This document shows positions 53,825 to 62,906 of a stretch of 64,000 nucleotides of DNA, piece by piece. Position numbers and translations under genes: made by a program. The notes under the pieces are model-generated. The model made no database searches. It was not told where the DNA came from and worked only from the letters and a program-made list of their open reading frames with translations. Within the stretch, counting starts at the first letter, position 1. The number at the start of each line of letters is the position of its first letter. The DNA comes from Planctomycetaceae bacterium (GTDB taxonomy: Bacteria; Planctomycetota; Planctomycetia; Planctomycetales; Planctomycetaceae): assembly GCA_021732995.1 (NCBI GenBank), contig JAKFWA010000089.1, positions 1-64,000 of the forward strand, given 5' to 3'.

Positions 53825-56800
53825 ATGAAGACTTTTTTAGTCCTGCTGATCACCATGCTGCTCGCGACAAAGTACGCCCGGAGCGCGGAACCTGTTGACT
53901 ATGCGAAGCAGATCAAGCCGGTCCTGCAGGCTCGCTGCTATGCGTGTCACGGTGTGCTCAAGCAGGAAGGCCAGCTTCGGTTGGACACAGCCGCGCAGGC
54001 GCTGAAGGGCGGCGAAAACGGCGCGGCCTTCAAACCAAAAGATGTCGCAGGCAGCCTGCTCCTCAAACGCATCACCGCCGCGGAAGAATCCGAGCGTATG
54101 CCGCCCGAAGGCGAGCCACTCAAGCCCGCCGAGATTGCGGCCATCAACGCCTGGATTGAGCAAGGTGCGGTCGCTCCAGCCGATGAGAAACCGGAAGCCG
54201 ATCCGCGCGAGCACTGGGCGTTCAAGGCGCCCGTTCGTCCGGCTGTTCCAACCGTCAAGGAAACGGGCTGGGTGAAGACACCCATCGACGCCTTCGTGCT
54301 CGCGGAACACGAACGTCGCGGTCTCAAGCATCAACCGGCCGCAGATAAACGTCTCTGGCTGCGACGAGTGTCACTCGACCTGATCGGACTGCCGCCGACA
54401 CTCGAAGAACAAGACTCTTTCCTGAAAGACGATTCCGCGGAAGCCTTTGATAAGGTGGTTACCCGGTTGCTGGCCAGCCCGCATTACGGCGAGCGTTGGG
54501 GGCGTCACTGGATGGATATCTGGCGCTACAGCGACTGGTGGGGCTTGGGCGCGGAAGTTCGCAACTCGCAGAAGCACATCTGGCACTGGCGCGACTGGAT
54601 CATCGAATCGCTCAACGCCGACAAAGGCTACGACCAGATGTTGCGCGAGATGCTCGCCGCCGACGAACTCTATCCGAACGACCTCGATCGGCTGCGCGGC
54701 AGCGGATTTCTGGCGCGGCAGTATTTCAAGTTCAATCGCACCAGCTGGCTGGACGAAACCGTTGAGCACACATCCAAAGCGATGCTTGGCCTGACGTTCA
54801 ATTGCTCGAAATGTCACGACCACAAATACGATCCGATCGCGCAACTGGACTACTACCGCTTGCGAGCGATCTTTGAGCCCTATCAGGTCCGCACCGACTT
54901 AGTTCCGGGCTCGACAGACTTCGAGAAGGACGGCCTGCCGCGCGCGTTCGACTGCAATCTTGACGCGGTCACTCACCTGCACCTGCGGGGTGACGACCGG
55001 AACCCGGATAAGAGCCGTGTGATCGATCCCGGCCTGCCAGCCTTCCTGTCGGTCGGTAACTTTGAAGTTCAGCCAGTCAAGCTGCCCGCAGAAGCCTATC
55101 TGCCCGGCCTGCGATCATTCATTGTGAAAGATCAGCTTGAAGCAGCGCAGCAGCGCATTGAAGCCGCAAAACAAACCGTTGCGACCGCCAAACAGCAACT
55201 GGCCGCCGCCGAGGCTGCGACCGCGAAAAAGCCTTTGCCGCCTGCCGAGAGTGCAACGCCGGCGGACACTCAGAAGTTCGTCGCGCGCGATGATTTCAAA
55301 GCTGCGAACCCTGATCTTTGGCAGATGGGCGATGGTCAGTGGAGCTACACCAACGGCAAGCTGGTGCAGTCGCAAGCCGGAGCAGTGCGCCGAGCCCTGC
55401 GATTGAAGCTCGAAGCGCCGCAGGATTTTGAATGCCGCTTTCAGTTCGTCCCGACTGGCGGCGACATGTGGAAGTCCGTCGGCTTGAACTTCGACGTCAA
55501 CGACAAGAACGAAGCCCTCGTTTATCTGAGCGCTTACGCGGGAGGCTCCAAGTCGCAGGTCTCCTATAAGGCGGGCGATTCCTACGTGTACCCGCCGAAT
55601 GGAGCCCAGGCGCGCGACGTCAAACTTGGTGAGCAACAGGATGTTATCGTGCGGGCGCGAGGCACGCTGATCAATGTGACCATCAACGGTCAGCACTCCA
55701 TCGCGTATCGCTTGCCGATTGAACGACAGCGCGGCTCAATGGAGCTCATTACCTTCGACGCCAAAGCGGAGTTCTCCCTGTTCGAGCTGCGCGCACTGGC
55801 TGCAACGACGATGCTGGTCGACGCCGCAGCCAGCACCCCGGCTGCACCGGAGAAGACACCGCTCAATGTGGACCAGGCGCAGATCGCACTGCGAATCGCT
55901 GAGAAGGCACTGCTGACTGCCGAGGCTCAACCTGCTTCGATTCAGGCTAGAGCGGAAGCGGACAAGGTACGAGCTTCCGGCAGTGATGCCCGCGTTGCGG
56001 CGCAAGCTGCAGCCAAAGCAGAACGCATCGTTGCCGCCGCGAAAGCGGACGAAGACTTAGCCCGCGCGGAACTCGAAGCGTTGAAGGCTACTCCTGAAAA
56101 GAAAGCGGAAGCTGAAAAGAAACTCGCTGCAGCTAGAACCGCAGCCGAGGCAGCGCGTAAAGCCGTCGACATGCCGGCTGAAACCTACACCAGCCTTGTC
56201 GGCAGCCTGAAGACCCTGGAGTCGAACCTCGAAAACGAAGCCTCGCGCAGCAAACCTTTCCCCAAGACCAGCACCGGTCGTCGGTCAGCGTTCGCGAGGT
56301 GGATCACCGATCCAAAGAACCCGCTTCCGGCGCGCGTCGCAGTGAACCACCTCTGGTCACGGCACTTCGGCAAACCACTGGTTCCGACGGTCTTTGACTT
56401 TGGTCGCAAAGGTACGCCTCCCAGCCATCCTGAGTTGCTGGACTGGCTAGCCGTCGAACTTATGGAAAGTGCTCAAGCGCCAGGGCAAACGGCGCAGCCT
56501 GCCTGGAGCATGAAGCACATTCATCGGCTGATCGTGCTGTCCAACACTTACCGCATGACTTCGTCGATCGCCGACGCGGCACCGGAAAACCTGACCGTCG
56601 ATGCTGACAACAAGTACCTGTGGCGTACGAATCCAGTTCGCATGGAGGCTCAGATCGTGCGCGACAGTCTGCTCCATCTGGCAGGTGAGCTCGATGAAAC
56701 AATCGGCGGTCCATCACTGCCGGTGAACGACGAAGCAACGCGGCGCCGCAGCCTGTACTTCGTGCATTCACACAATGAGCATCAAAAATTCCTGTCCGTG

Positions 56801-57148
56801 TTTGACGATGCCAGCGTGCTGGAATGCTACCGCCGCGCCGAAAGCATCGTGCCTCAACAGGCGCTCGCGTTGGAAAACAGCAAGCTGGCCATGCAGATGG
56901 CAGAAAAGATTGCGGCGCGGTTGAGTCCACCGAACACCACGATCTCCAGCGAAGAATTCGCCCGACGGGCGTTCGTGGCGGTGCTCGGTTCAGAACCAAC
57001 GCGCGACGAGTTGCAGGTCAGCATGGAAGCTCTGGAACAGTTCACTCAATTGGGCCAGCAGAAGAAGCGTCCCAACGCTCAGGCCAATGCACAGGTGGAA
57101 CTCGTCCGCGCGCTGCTGAATCACAACGACTTTGTCACGGTGCGTTGA
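53825..57148 (+). CDS. DUF1549/DUF1553 exported protein with cytochrome-type N-terminus
   Basis: This 1107-residue planctomycete protein has a signal peptide (to about Ser22), then a PSCyt1 haem motif (RCYACHG, near residue 38). DUF1549 follows at about residues 110-320 (RHWMDIWRYSDWWG, FNCSKCHDHKYDPI with a second CxxCH). A DUF1080/LamG-like segment lies at about 475-620 (ARDDFKAANPDLWQMGDG). Then come Ala/Glu/Lys-rich coiled coils, and DUF1553 starts near residue 810 (FARWITDPKNPLPARVAVN...). The function is not established; oxidation of organic matter with haem is proposed for the family. The middle insertion is larger than in many relatives. ATG 53825 starts the signal peptide. Confidence 0.92.
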   Translation: MKTFLVLLITMLLATKYARSAEPVDYAKQIKPVLQARCYACHGVLKQEGQLRLDTAAQALKGGENGAAFKPKDVAGSLLLKRITAAEESERMPPEGEPLKPAEIAAINAWIEQGAVAPADEKPEADPREHWAFKAPVRPAVPTVKETGWVKTPIDAFVLAEHERRGLKHQPAADKRLWLRRVSLDLIGLPPTLEEQDSFLKDDSAEAFDKVVTRLLASPHYGERWGRHWMDIWRYSDWWGLGAEVRNSQKHIWHWRDWIIESLNADKGYDQMLREMLAADELYPNDLDRLRGSGFLARQYFKFNRTSWLDETVEHTSKAMLGLTFNCSKCHDHKYDPIAQLDYYRLRAIFEPYQVRTDLVPGSTDFEKDGLPRAFDCNLDAVTHLHLRGDDRNPDKSRVIDPGLPAFLSVGNFEVQPVKLPAEAYLPGLRSFIVKDQLEAAQQRIEAAKQTVATAKQQLAAAEAATAKKPLPPAESATPADTQKFVARDDFKAANPDLWQMGDGQWSYTNGKLVQSQAGAVRRALRLKLEAPQDFECRFQFVPTGGDMWKSVGLNFDVNDKNEALVYLSAYAGGSKSQVSYKAGDSYVYPPNGAQARDVKLGEQQDVIVRARGTLINVTINGQHSIAYRLPIERQRGSMELITFDAKAEFSLFELRALAATTMLVDAAASTPAAPEKTPLNVDQAQIALRIAEKALLTAEAQPASIQARAEADKVRASGSDARVAAQAAAKAERIVAAAKADEDLARAELEALKATPEKKAEAEKKLAAARTAAEAARKAVDMPAETYTSLVGSLKTLESNLENEASRSKPFPKTSTGRRSAFARWITDPKNPLPARVAVNHLWSRHFGKPLVPTVFDFGRKGTPPSHPELLDWLAVELMESAQAPGQTAQPAWSMKHIHRLIVLSNTYRMTSSIADAAPENLTVDADNKYLWRTNPVRMEAQIVRDSLLHLAGELDETIGGPSLPVNDEATRRRSLYFVHSHNEHQKFLSVFDDASVLECYRRAESIVPQQALALENSKLAMQMAEKIAARLSPPNTTISSEEFARRAFVAVLGSEPTRDELQVSMEALEQFTQLGQQKKRPNAQANAQVELVRALLNHNDFVTVR

Positions 57149-57211
57149 TCCGGCGCGGCGCTTTCGCAATCTTTCGCGTGCTGCGACTACTCGTTTCAAC
57201 CGAGGTTTCCC

Positions 57212-57865
57212 ATGAAGCGTGCGTTGTTTTCGTTGCTGGTGACATCATTCCTGCTGGCCGGATTGAGCTGCGCACCCACACCGTCCAAGGTGCCTGAGCT
57301 TTCCAAGGCTGACCCGCAGCCCGCGACCACCGACGATCCCAATGTGAAGCCCGCCGAAAAGGTGGTCCTCAACCTCCACACGACCAAGGGGAAGATCGTC
57401 ATTCACCTGTATCCGGAATGGTCACCATTGGGCGTCGCCCGCGTGCAGGAATTGGTGAAGACCGGCTTCTACAACGACATTGCTTTCTTCCGCGTTGTGC
57501 CGAGTTTCGTAATTCAGTTCGGCATGAACGGCGACCCGGCTCTCCACGCGAAATGGTCCGAGAACAACATCCCCGATGAACCGTTGAAGGCCTCGAACCG
57601 CCGCGGCTATGTGACGTTCGCCAAGGGCGGTCCCAATTCCCGCTCGACGCAGCTCTTTATTAACCTGAATAACAACCCCAACCTCGACGACATGGGCGGC
57701 TTTCCGCCGATCGGCGAAGTGGTCGAGGGCTTTGACGTCGTTAAAAAGATCAACGCCGAATATCGGGAGAAGCCCGATCAGGGACAGATCCGGCTTTACG
57801 GCAACGAGTATCTGAAAAAGAACTTCCCGAATCTCGACTACATCAAGTCGGCGGAGATTGAATAG
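57212..57865 (+). CDS. Exported cyclophilin-type peptidyl-prolyl isomerase, likely lipoprotein
   Basis: This 217-residue protein has an export signal with a Cys at residue 20 (LAGLSCAP), a possible though not classical lipobox. The cyclophilin domain (from about residue 50) shows NLHTTKGKIVIHLYPEWSPLGV, FFRVVPSFVIQFG with the active-site Arg, and GGPNSRSTQLFINLNNNPNLD. This resembles small bacterial PpiA/PpiB proteins. It would assist folding of exported proteins. It follows the DUF1553 gene after 63 bases. Confidence 0.88.
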   Translation: MKRALFSLLVTSFLLAGLSCAPTPSKVPELSKADPQPATTDDPNVKPAEKVVLNLHTTKGKIVIHLYPEWSPLGVARVQELVKTGFYNDIAFFRVVPSFVIQFGMNGDPALHAKWSENNIPDEPLKASNRRGYVTFAKGGPNSRSTQLFINLNNNPNLDDMGGFPPIGEVVEGFDVVKKINAEYREKPDQGQIRLYGNEYLKKNFPNLDYIKSAEIE

Positions 57866-57880
57866 GTCTCAGCTCTCGGG

Positions 57881-57900
57881 TTCGTGGGCCATCCCACGAA
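57881..57900 (+). terminator. Compact hairpin after the cyclophilin gene
   Basis: TTCGTGGG-CCAT-CCCACGAA at 57881-57900 is a perfect 8-base stem, 15 bases after the cyclophilin stop. It may be a terminator or a dispersed palindrome. No T-run follows directly. The remaining gap up to 58008 shows no other recognised feature. Confidence 0.55.
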
Positions 57901-58008
57901 TTCGCGTGGTTAACGAAGTTTAATTCGTGCATTGGTGATGCCGGGACGTAGCCCTACCATTCCGCCGCGTTGCTTGGGCTAATCTGTTTCCTCGGCTTGC
58001 TGGGCACT

Positions 58009-58683
58009 ATGTCTCTGTCGATCCGCAATCTGCTTAAGAGCTACGTCGAGCCTGATGGCAGGCGGCTCCCGATCCTGAACGTGAAACAGTTCGATATTGC
58101 CAGCGGCGAACAGGTTTGCCTGGTCGGCTCAAGCGGCTGTGGCAAGTCAACGCTGCTGAATGTCATCTCCGGCATTACCACCGCCGACTCGGGTACCATT
58201 CACATCGACGGCATTGAGGTGACTCGGCTGCCAGAACCCAGCCGCGACCGTTTTCGAGCCCAGAAGCTGGGTTACGTCTTCCAGACTTTCAACCTGCTCC
58301 CCGCATTTACTGCTCTGGAGAACGTGCTGCTAGGCATGAGTTTTTCCGGCGGCAAGGCGGATCGAAAGCATGCCACGGAATTGCTGGATCGAGTCGGCCT
58401 GAAGCACCGCATGCACCATCGTCCGACGAAGCTTTCAGTCGGTGAACAGCAGCGAGTGGCCGTAGCGCGTGCCCTTGCCAACCGCCCTTCCCTGCTGCTC
58501 GCGGACGAACCCACTGCCAACGTGGACTCCTCGAATCAGGACAACATTCTGAAACTCATTCTCGAGGCCAGCCGCGAGAACAATGTCTCGTTGCTGCTGG
58601 TCACGCACTCTCCGGATGTCGCGAAGCAGTTCACGCGAGTGGACAAACTCAGCGACTTCAACACGCCGGGGGCCGCAGCATGA
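58009..58683 (+). CDS. ABC transporter ATP-binding protein, LolD/MacB type
   Basis: This 224-residue ATPase has Walker A GSSGCGKST, Q-loop VFQTFNLLPAFTALENV, signature LSVGEQQRVAVARA and Walker B LLLADEPTANVD, followed by LLVTHSP. As in the first ABC pair of this window it belongs to the LolD/MacB/FtsE group. ATG 58009 was chosen because the family start (MSLSIRNLLKSY) is there; the upstream TTG extension is hydrophobic but not conserved. The stop overlaps the permease start as ATGA. Confidence 0.92.
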   Translation: MSLSIRNLLKSYVEPDGRRLPILNVKQFDIASGEQVCLVGSSGCGKSTLLNVISGITTADSGTIHIDGIEVTRLPEPSRDRFRAQKLGYVFQTFNLLPAFTALENVLLGMSFSGGKADRKHATELLDRVGLKHRMHHRPTKLSVGEQQRVAVARALANRPSLLLADEPTANVDSSNQDNILKLILEASRENNVSLLLVTHSPDVAKQFTRVDKLSDFNTPGAAA

Positions 58684-60074
58684 ACATTCTCACCATCGCT
58701 TACAAAAGCCTGCGGTTTCGAGCTCTCGCGTCAGCATTGACGGCACTCAGCGTCGCGTTGGGCATCATGATGATGGTCGCGGTGCTGGTGATTTACGGCA
58801 TCGTTGGTGAAACCTTCAGCCAGCGATCTGTCGGTGTTGGTCTGGTGATCGGCCCCAAGGGCAGCGATCTCGGCATGGTGCTGAATTCGATCTACCGCGT
58901 CGGCCGAGCCGGTGAGCCGATGCCGTATGCGTTCTACAAGGACATTCTGCTCGGCAAGGATAAAGAGTGGGCCGATTGGATCGATCATGCGATCCCGCTC
59001 ACGATGGGCGACGTCACCGAAGAAGGTGCGTTTCCGATCGTCGGCACGACAGCCGAATACTTCACTGTCGAGTATGTTCCCGGTCGGCGGTTCATGATGC
59101 GTGGCGAGTTGCCGCTTCAGCCATTTGAAGCGGTGATCGGTTCCCGAGTCGCCGCACACAATGGATGGGACTTGGGTTCCGAGTTCCGGCTCGTGCACGG
59201 TGGCGCCGAGAGCGATCACATTCACAACGAGACCTTCAAGGTCGTGGGCGTTTTGGCTGCTACCGGAACCGCGAACGACAAGACGGCGTTCGTCAATCTG
59301 GACGGCTTCTACATGGTGGCGGGTCACGAAAAGCCGGTGGGCGAAGCCGTCCGCCGCCTGCGCGACTTTGGTTTCACAGTGACGCCCGAACGTGAGGCTC
59401 GGCTGGAGCGGATGGCGGCCCACATTCAAAAAGAGCATGAGATGACGAATCGCATGCTCGAAGAAGCCAAGAAGGCCGGTCAGCCTCCGCCGAAGATCGT
59501 CCCGCACAATCACGAGACACCGGACGAGTTCAAGGAAGTGTCCTACATCTTCGTGCGAACCAAAAAACCGTCGCAGTCGATCTTTCTCACCGGGTTGATC
59601 AACGAGGGCAAGATCGCCCAGGCGATCAATCCCATACCGGTCATGTATCAACTCATGAACGACCTCGTCGGCAACGTGCGACTGGTACTGCTGGTCCTGA
59701 CCGGTCTGATTGTGGTCGTCGCCGGCGTTGGAATCTTTGTGAGCATCTACAACTCAATGGCTGACCGACGCCGCGAAATCGCGATCATGAGATCACTGGG
59801 TGCGCACCGCATGACAGTTCTCGGGATCATCCTGGGCGAAGCCATGTTGCTCTGTATCGGCGGCGGAATTCTGGGGCTGCTACTGGGGCACGGTCTGGTT
59901 GTCATAGCCGCGCCGATCGTCGAAGCGAAGGCTGGTCTCATCCTGAACCCCTGGAAGTTCGAGCCCGTCGAACTGGCTTTGTTCCCCGTCCTGCTGATCC
60001 TCGCAGCGGCCGTCGGCATTCTGCCGGGCCTCACGGCGTATCGTACGGATGTGGCTCAATCACTGAGCGAATAG
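58680..60074 (+). CDS. ABC transporter permease, MacB/FtsX family
   Basis: This 464-residue membrane protein has one N-terminal helix (ALTALSVALGIMMMVAVLVIYGI), a periplasmic domain of about 300 residues and three C-terminal helices. The family motif DRRREIAIMRSLGAHRMTV sits before the last pair. The periplasmic part contains a His-bearing stretch (HNHETPDEFKEVS). It overlaps the ATPase gene by 4 bases, so the pair is translated together. Role unknown: possibly lipoprotein transport or an export function. Resemblance to the first ABC permease (4.3 kb) is at family level only. Confidence 0.88.
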   Translation: MNILTIAYKSLRFRALASALTALSVALGIMMMVAVLVIYGIVGETFSQRSVGVGLVIGPKGSDLGMVLNSIYRVGRAGEPMPYAFYKDILLGKDKEWADWIDHAIPLTMGDVTEEGAFPIVGTTAEYFTVEYVPGRRFMMRGELPLQPFEAVIGSRVAAHNGWDLGSEFRLVHGGAESDHIHNETFKVVGVLAATGTANDKTAFVNLDGFYMVAGHEKPVGEAVRRLRDFGFTVTPEREARLERMAAHIQKEHEMTNRMLEEAKKAGQPPPKIVPHNHETPDEFKEVSYIFVRTKKPSQSIFLTGLINEGKIAQAINPIPVMYQLMNDLVGNVRLVLLVLTGLIVVVAGVGIFVSIYNSMADRRREIAIMRSLGAHRMTVLGIILGEAMLLCIGGGILGLLLGHGLVVIAAPIVEAKAGLILNPWKFEPVELALFPVLLILAAAVGILPGLTAYRTDVAQSLSE

Positions 60075-60078
60075 TGCG

Positions 60079-60094
60079 GCGTCTTCGCAGACGC
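60079..60094. terminator. Hairpin after the second ABC permease gene
   Basis: GCGTCT-TCGC-AGACGC at 60079-60094 is a perfect stem-loop with a stable-type tetraloop, 4 bases after the permease stop. It lies between convergent genes (the permease and rtcB). Only an A-rich sequence follows on the plus strand, which would read as a T-rich run ahead of it on the minus strand. Confidence 0.5.
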
Positions 60095-60122
60095 ACTAAA
60101 AGCAAAAGGACGCGGAGAACGC

Positions 60123-60143
60123 AGAGCAGCTATGGTCTGCTCT
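60123..60143. terminator. Second hairpin between the convergent ABC permease and rtcB genes
   Basis: AGAGCAG at 60123-60129 pairs with CTGCTCT at 60137-60143 around a 7-base loop. It lies 42 bases beyond the rtcB stop on the minus strand and may end that transcript. Confidence 0.45.
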
Positions 60144-60184
60144 ACGAACCCGCGTCCTGATCTCTTCTGCAATCCCGTTGTTGA

Positions 60185-61687
60185 TCAGTCGTCCGCCGTA
60201 TCGCCATCTTTGATGACGAAACGAGCCTTCAACTTCGCAACAGGACTCGCCAATCCGGCCTGCTCCACCGACCGCAGAACTTCGTGGAAGTCCTTGTAAG
60301 CCGCCGGAGCTTCGTCGATGGGGTACTGACGACAGTTGCTCAAGATGTCGTGAGCCAGCAGTTCCTCATCGACCGTCTTCTGGTCCAAACGTCGAGCCGC
60401 TTCCTTGCGTCCCAAAGCTCGACCGGCACCGTGGTTCACACTGAAGCAGCTCTTTTCCGCTCCAGCATCGGCCACCATCACCATCGAACCGTCCTTCGGG
60501 TTACCGGGCAGCAGGATCGGATGTCCGGTCAACTCATAGCGAGTCCCCTTCAGCGCGTGATGCCCGGCCGGAAACGCACGAGTGGCTCCCTTGCGATGCA
60601 CCCAGCACTTTTGGTTCTTCACAATTTCCTGTCGAGCGATGTTGTGACTGATGAAGTACACCAGATCGCCGTGAGTTCCCGACAAGACTTCTTGGAAGGC
60701 TTCCAACACCAGCGCGTTGATCAACAGATGATTGACGGTGGCGAAATTGGCCCCCAGAGCCATGTCGTCCAGATAGGCGTCCGCTTCCGCAGTTCCCAGC
60801 GGAGCGTAGACCAGTTCACGATCGGATCCCGGCAGAGGAATGCTCCACATTTCGAACTTACGTTGCAGAGCCTTGAACTGCCCGGAAGCCAGGTTGTGTC
60901 CGAGACCTCGCGATCCGCAGTGAGACAAGAAAGCCACGCATCCGTCCTTCAGTCCGAAGACTTCTGCGACATTGGCGGCGCGATCTCCCTGAGCCAGTTC
61001 GACAGCTTCGCACTCACCGAAGTGGTTGCCGCCACCGTACGAACCCAACTGCATCGCCTTTTCGGCGAAGCGAGGCATTTCGCCAGACGCCAGGAACTGA
61101 TCGATTCGCTTTTCCAACGAAGCAGCCGTTCCGTCGTGACCCACGTGGGCCGAGTCTTCGCAGCGGTCCGCCCACTCCGGCGGAATACCGAGAGCCTCAC
61201 ACACAGACTTCGAAGCGCCTTCAATCACGATCTGGCGACCAAGTTGCTCGTTGACTCGACGAGACTTCTTGGCCTGACGCTGACCGCGGCCGGCGCCCGT
61301 CGGAATGCGTTCACCAATCGCGTTGATCAACGCCCGGCGCACCGGCTTCTCGTCGACCTGGCTGTTCGCCAGATCGAGTTGCAGCAAGCTCATCGAGCAC
61401 TTGATGTCGACACCGACCGGACCCGGGTAGATGTGAGTCGGCGAAGCCAGCACACAACCCACCGGAGCACCGTACCCGGCGTGAGCGTCCGGATTCAGGA
61501 CGAGTTCTGTCACGCCCGGAGCCGAGCGAGAGTTCAACGCCTGCTCAATGCACTTGGCATCAAAGGTGGCGCGAATGGCTTCCGTCCCAATCACTGTGAT
61601 CGGATTTCCCCGATTTCCGCGAGCCGGCAGGATGGCCGTCGCGTTACCGGTCGGAATGAAGGGACTTGTGAAGTTCGTAGCGTCCAT
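60185..61687 (-). CDS. rtcB: RNA ligase RtcB
   Basis: This 500-residue GTP-dependent ligase joins 2',3'-cyclic phosphate (or 3'-phosphate) to 5'-OH RNA ends, a tRNA and RNA repair reaction. Family features: GPVGVDIKCSM with metal ligands Asp and Cys, SYGGGNHFGE, SHCGSRGLGHN and VNHGAGRALGRKEA, whose His is the GMP-attachment site. Length is in the range of the family. ATG 61687 has AAGGA nine bases upstream. No archease or RtcR regulator gene lies nearby. Confidence 0.96.
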   Translation of the reverse strand: MDATNFTSPFIPTGNATAILPARGNRGNPITVIGTEAIRATFDAKCIEQALNSRSAPGVTELVLNPDAHAGYGAPVGCVLASPTHIYPGPVGVDIKCSMSLLQLDLANSQVDEKPVRRALINAIGERIPTGAGRGQRQAKKSRRVNEQLGRQIVIEGASKSVCEALGIPPEWADRCEDSAHVGHDGTAASLEKRIDQFLASGEMPRFAEKAMQLGSYGGGNHFGECEAVELAQGDRAANVAEVFGLKDGCVAFLSHCGSRGLGHNLASGQFKALQRKFEMWSIPLPGSDRELVYAPLGTAEADAYLDDMALGANFATVNHLLINALVLEAFQEVLSGTHGDLVYFISHNIARQEIVKNQKCWVHRKGATRAFPAGHHALKGTRYELTGHPILLPGNPKDGSMVMVADAGAEKSCFSVNHGAGRALGRKEAARRLDQKTVDEELLAHDILSNCRQYPIDEAPAAYKDFHEVLRSVEQAGLASPVAKLKARFVIKDGDTADD

Positions 61688-62042
61688 GTCGGATTCCTTG
61701 CTCTGGCTGTGACTGAGTTGTTCTTGGTTGAGAACACTCAATGCATGCAGCATACCGCAGCTAAAGCGTCACTCCTGGATTCTCCGAGACTGCCGCAAAA
61801 CAGCCTTGATTTGAATCTTGACCCCGACTTCAAGCTGCTGGCTCCCATTATGAATCATATGATCCAATATCGTTTATTATCCACTTGGATAAAATGTCTC
61901 AGCGGATCACAGTGATCGGAACCCTGCTCGCTCGCCCGGCCGCGGGGGATCAACGATAGTGAGAGACCTTGCCGGTGAAGCGGTGCATCGGTCGTGATGG
62001 CCGACCCGTGCCGCAGCTTGTGAGCTTCTCAAGGAAACTACG
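61688..62042. promoter_or_regulatory. Divergent region between rtcB and the hydrolase gene, AT-rich with inverted repeats
   Basis: Within this 355-base region, about 61850-61897 is clearly AT-rich compared with the rest. It contains a hairpin TTATCC-ACTT-GGATAA (61877-61892), and a palindrome GATCAC-A-GTGATC lies at 61905-61917. These are candidate operator or promoter elements for one or both genes. No clear hexamers or sigma-54 site were found. Confidence 0.4.
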
Positions 62043-62906
62043 TTGTCCGCTCCCGAGATCCGCCTGTTTCAGACGTCTGACGGTTACGAGCACCACTATC
62101 GGCACTGGAAGCCTGCAGCGAATCCGCGCGGGACGCTGGTGGCACTGCACGGCATTCAGAGTCACTCGGGCTGGTATGAGTATTCGTCGCAGAAGCTCTC
62201 CGAAGCCGGATACGAGGTGCTGTTTCTGGATCGCCGAGGTTCGGGACTCAATGCGGAACCTCGCGGGCACGCACGGCATGAGATGCGACTCATCAACGAC
62301 GTCGTGCAACTGCTGACGATCGTCCGGCGAGATCGAGATGAGCAGGGGCTGAAGCAACCGATAGGTCTGCTGGGTTTGAGTTGGGGCGGCAAACTGGCGG
62401 CGGCGGTGGCGAGCCTGCATCCCGAACTGGTCGACTCGTTGGTGCTGCTCTATCCGGGGCTGTTCGCGCGGTTTCGAGCGTCAGGCTGGGACAACTTTCG
62501 ACTCGACCTGGCGCGCTTCGGCGATGTGTTGCTCAAACGAGTTCCGATTCCGTTGCAGGACGTCCGACTGTTCACGGACCAGCCAGAATGGTGTGAATAC
62601 ATTGAGAACGATGCGTTGTCACTTCGAGAGGTGACCGTCTCGTTCCTGCTGGCCAATCGCGAATTGGACCGCATTGCTCAAGCTGCCGCTTCGTCTATTC
62701 AGTGCCCGGTCTTTCTGGCCTTAGCCGGTCGAGACCGCATCATCGACAACGACGCGGTGCGAACTTTTTTCTATTCGCTCGGGACGTTGGATCGAGAACT
62801 CAAAGAATACCGCACCGCCTGCCACACGCTCGAATTTGATCCGGTCCGAGACACGTTCGTTCGAGATCTGCGAACGTGGCTCGATGCTCATTGCGGCGGC
62901 GGTTGA
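62043..62906 (+). CDS. Alpha/beta hydrolase, monoacylglycerol-lipase-like
   Basis: This 287-residue protein has no signal peptide. It shows the oxyanion region VALHGIQSHSGWY, the nucleophile elbow GLSWGGKL (Ser), LAGRDRIID with the acid residue and CHTLEFDPV with the His. The layout resembles the lysophospholipase/monoacylglycerol lipase branch (hydrolase_4). Substrate is an ester, not identified. The TTG start at 62043 has AAGGAA 7-12 bases upstream; no ATG close by fits the N-terminus. Its end overlaps the convergent PQQ-type gene by 19 bases. Confidence 0.87.
   Translation: MSAPEIRLFQTSDGYEHHYRHWKPAANPRGTLVALHGIQSHSGWYEYSSQKLSEAGYEVLFLDRRGSGLNAEPRGHARHEMRLINDVVQLLTIVRRDRDEQGLKQPIGLLGLSWGGKLAAAVASLHPELVDSLVLLYPGLFARFRASGWDNFRLDLARFGDVLLKRVPIPLQDVRLFTDQPEWCEYIENDALSLREVTVSFLLANRELDRIAQAAASSIQCPVFLALAGRDRIIDNDAVRTFFYSLGTLDRELKEYRTACHTLEFDPVRDTFVRDLRTWLDAHCGGG

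Noticed and set aside
60284-61915. 543-codon plus-strand open frame opposite rtcB
   Set aside because: Antisense to rtcB, which has all its motifs; the translation shows no domain and unusual Ser/Arg/His richness.
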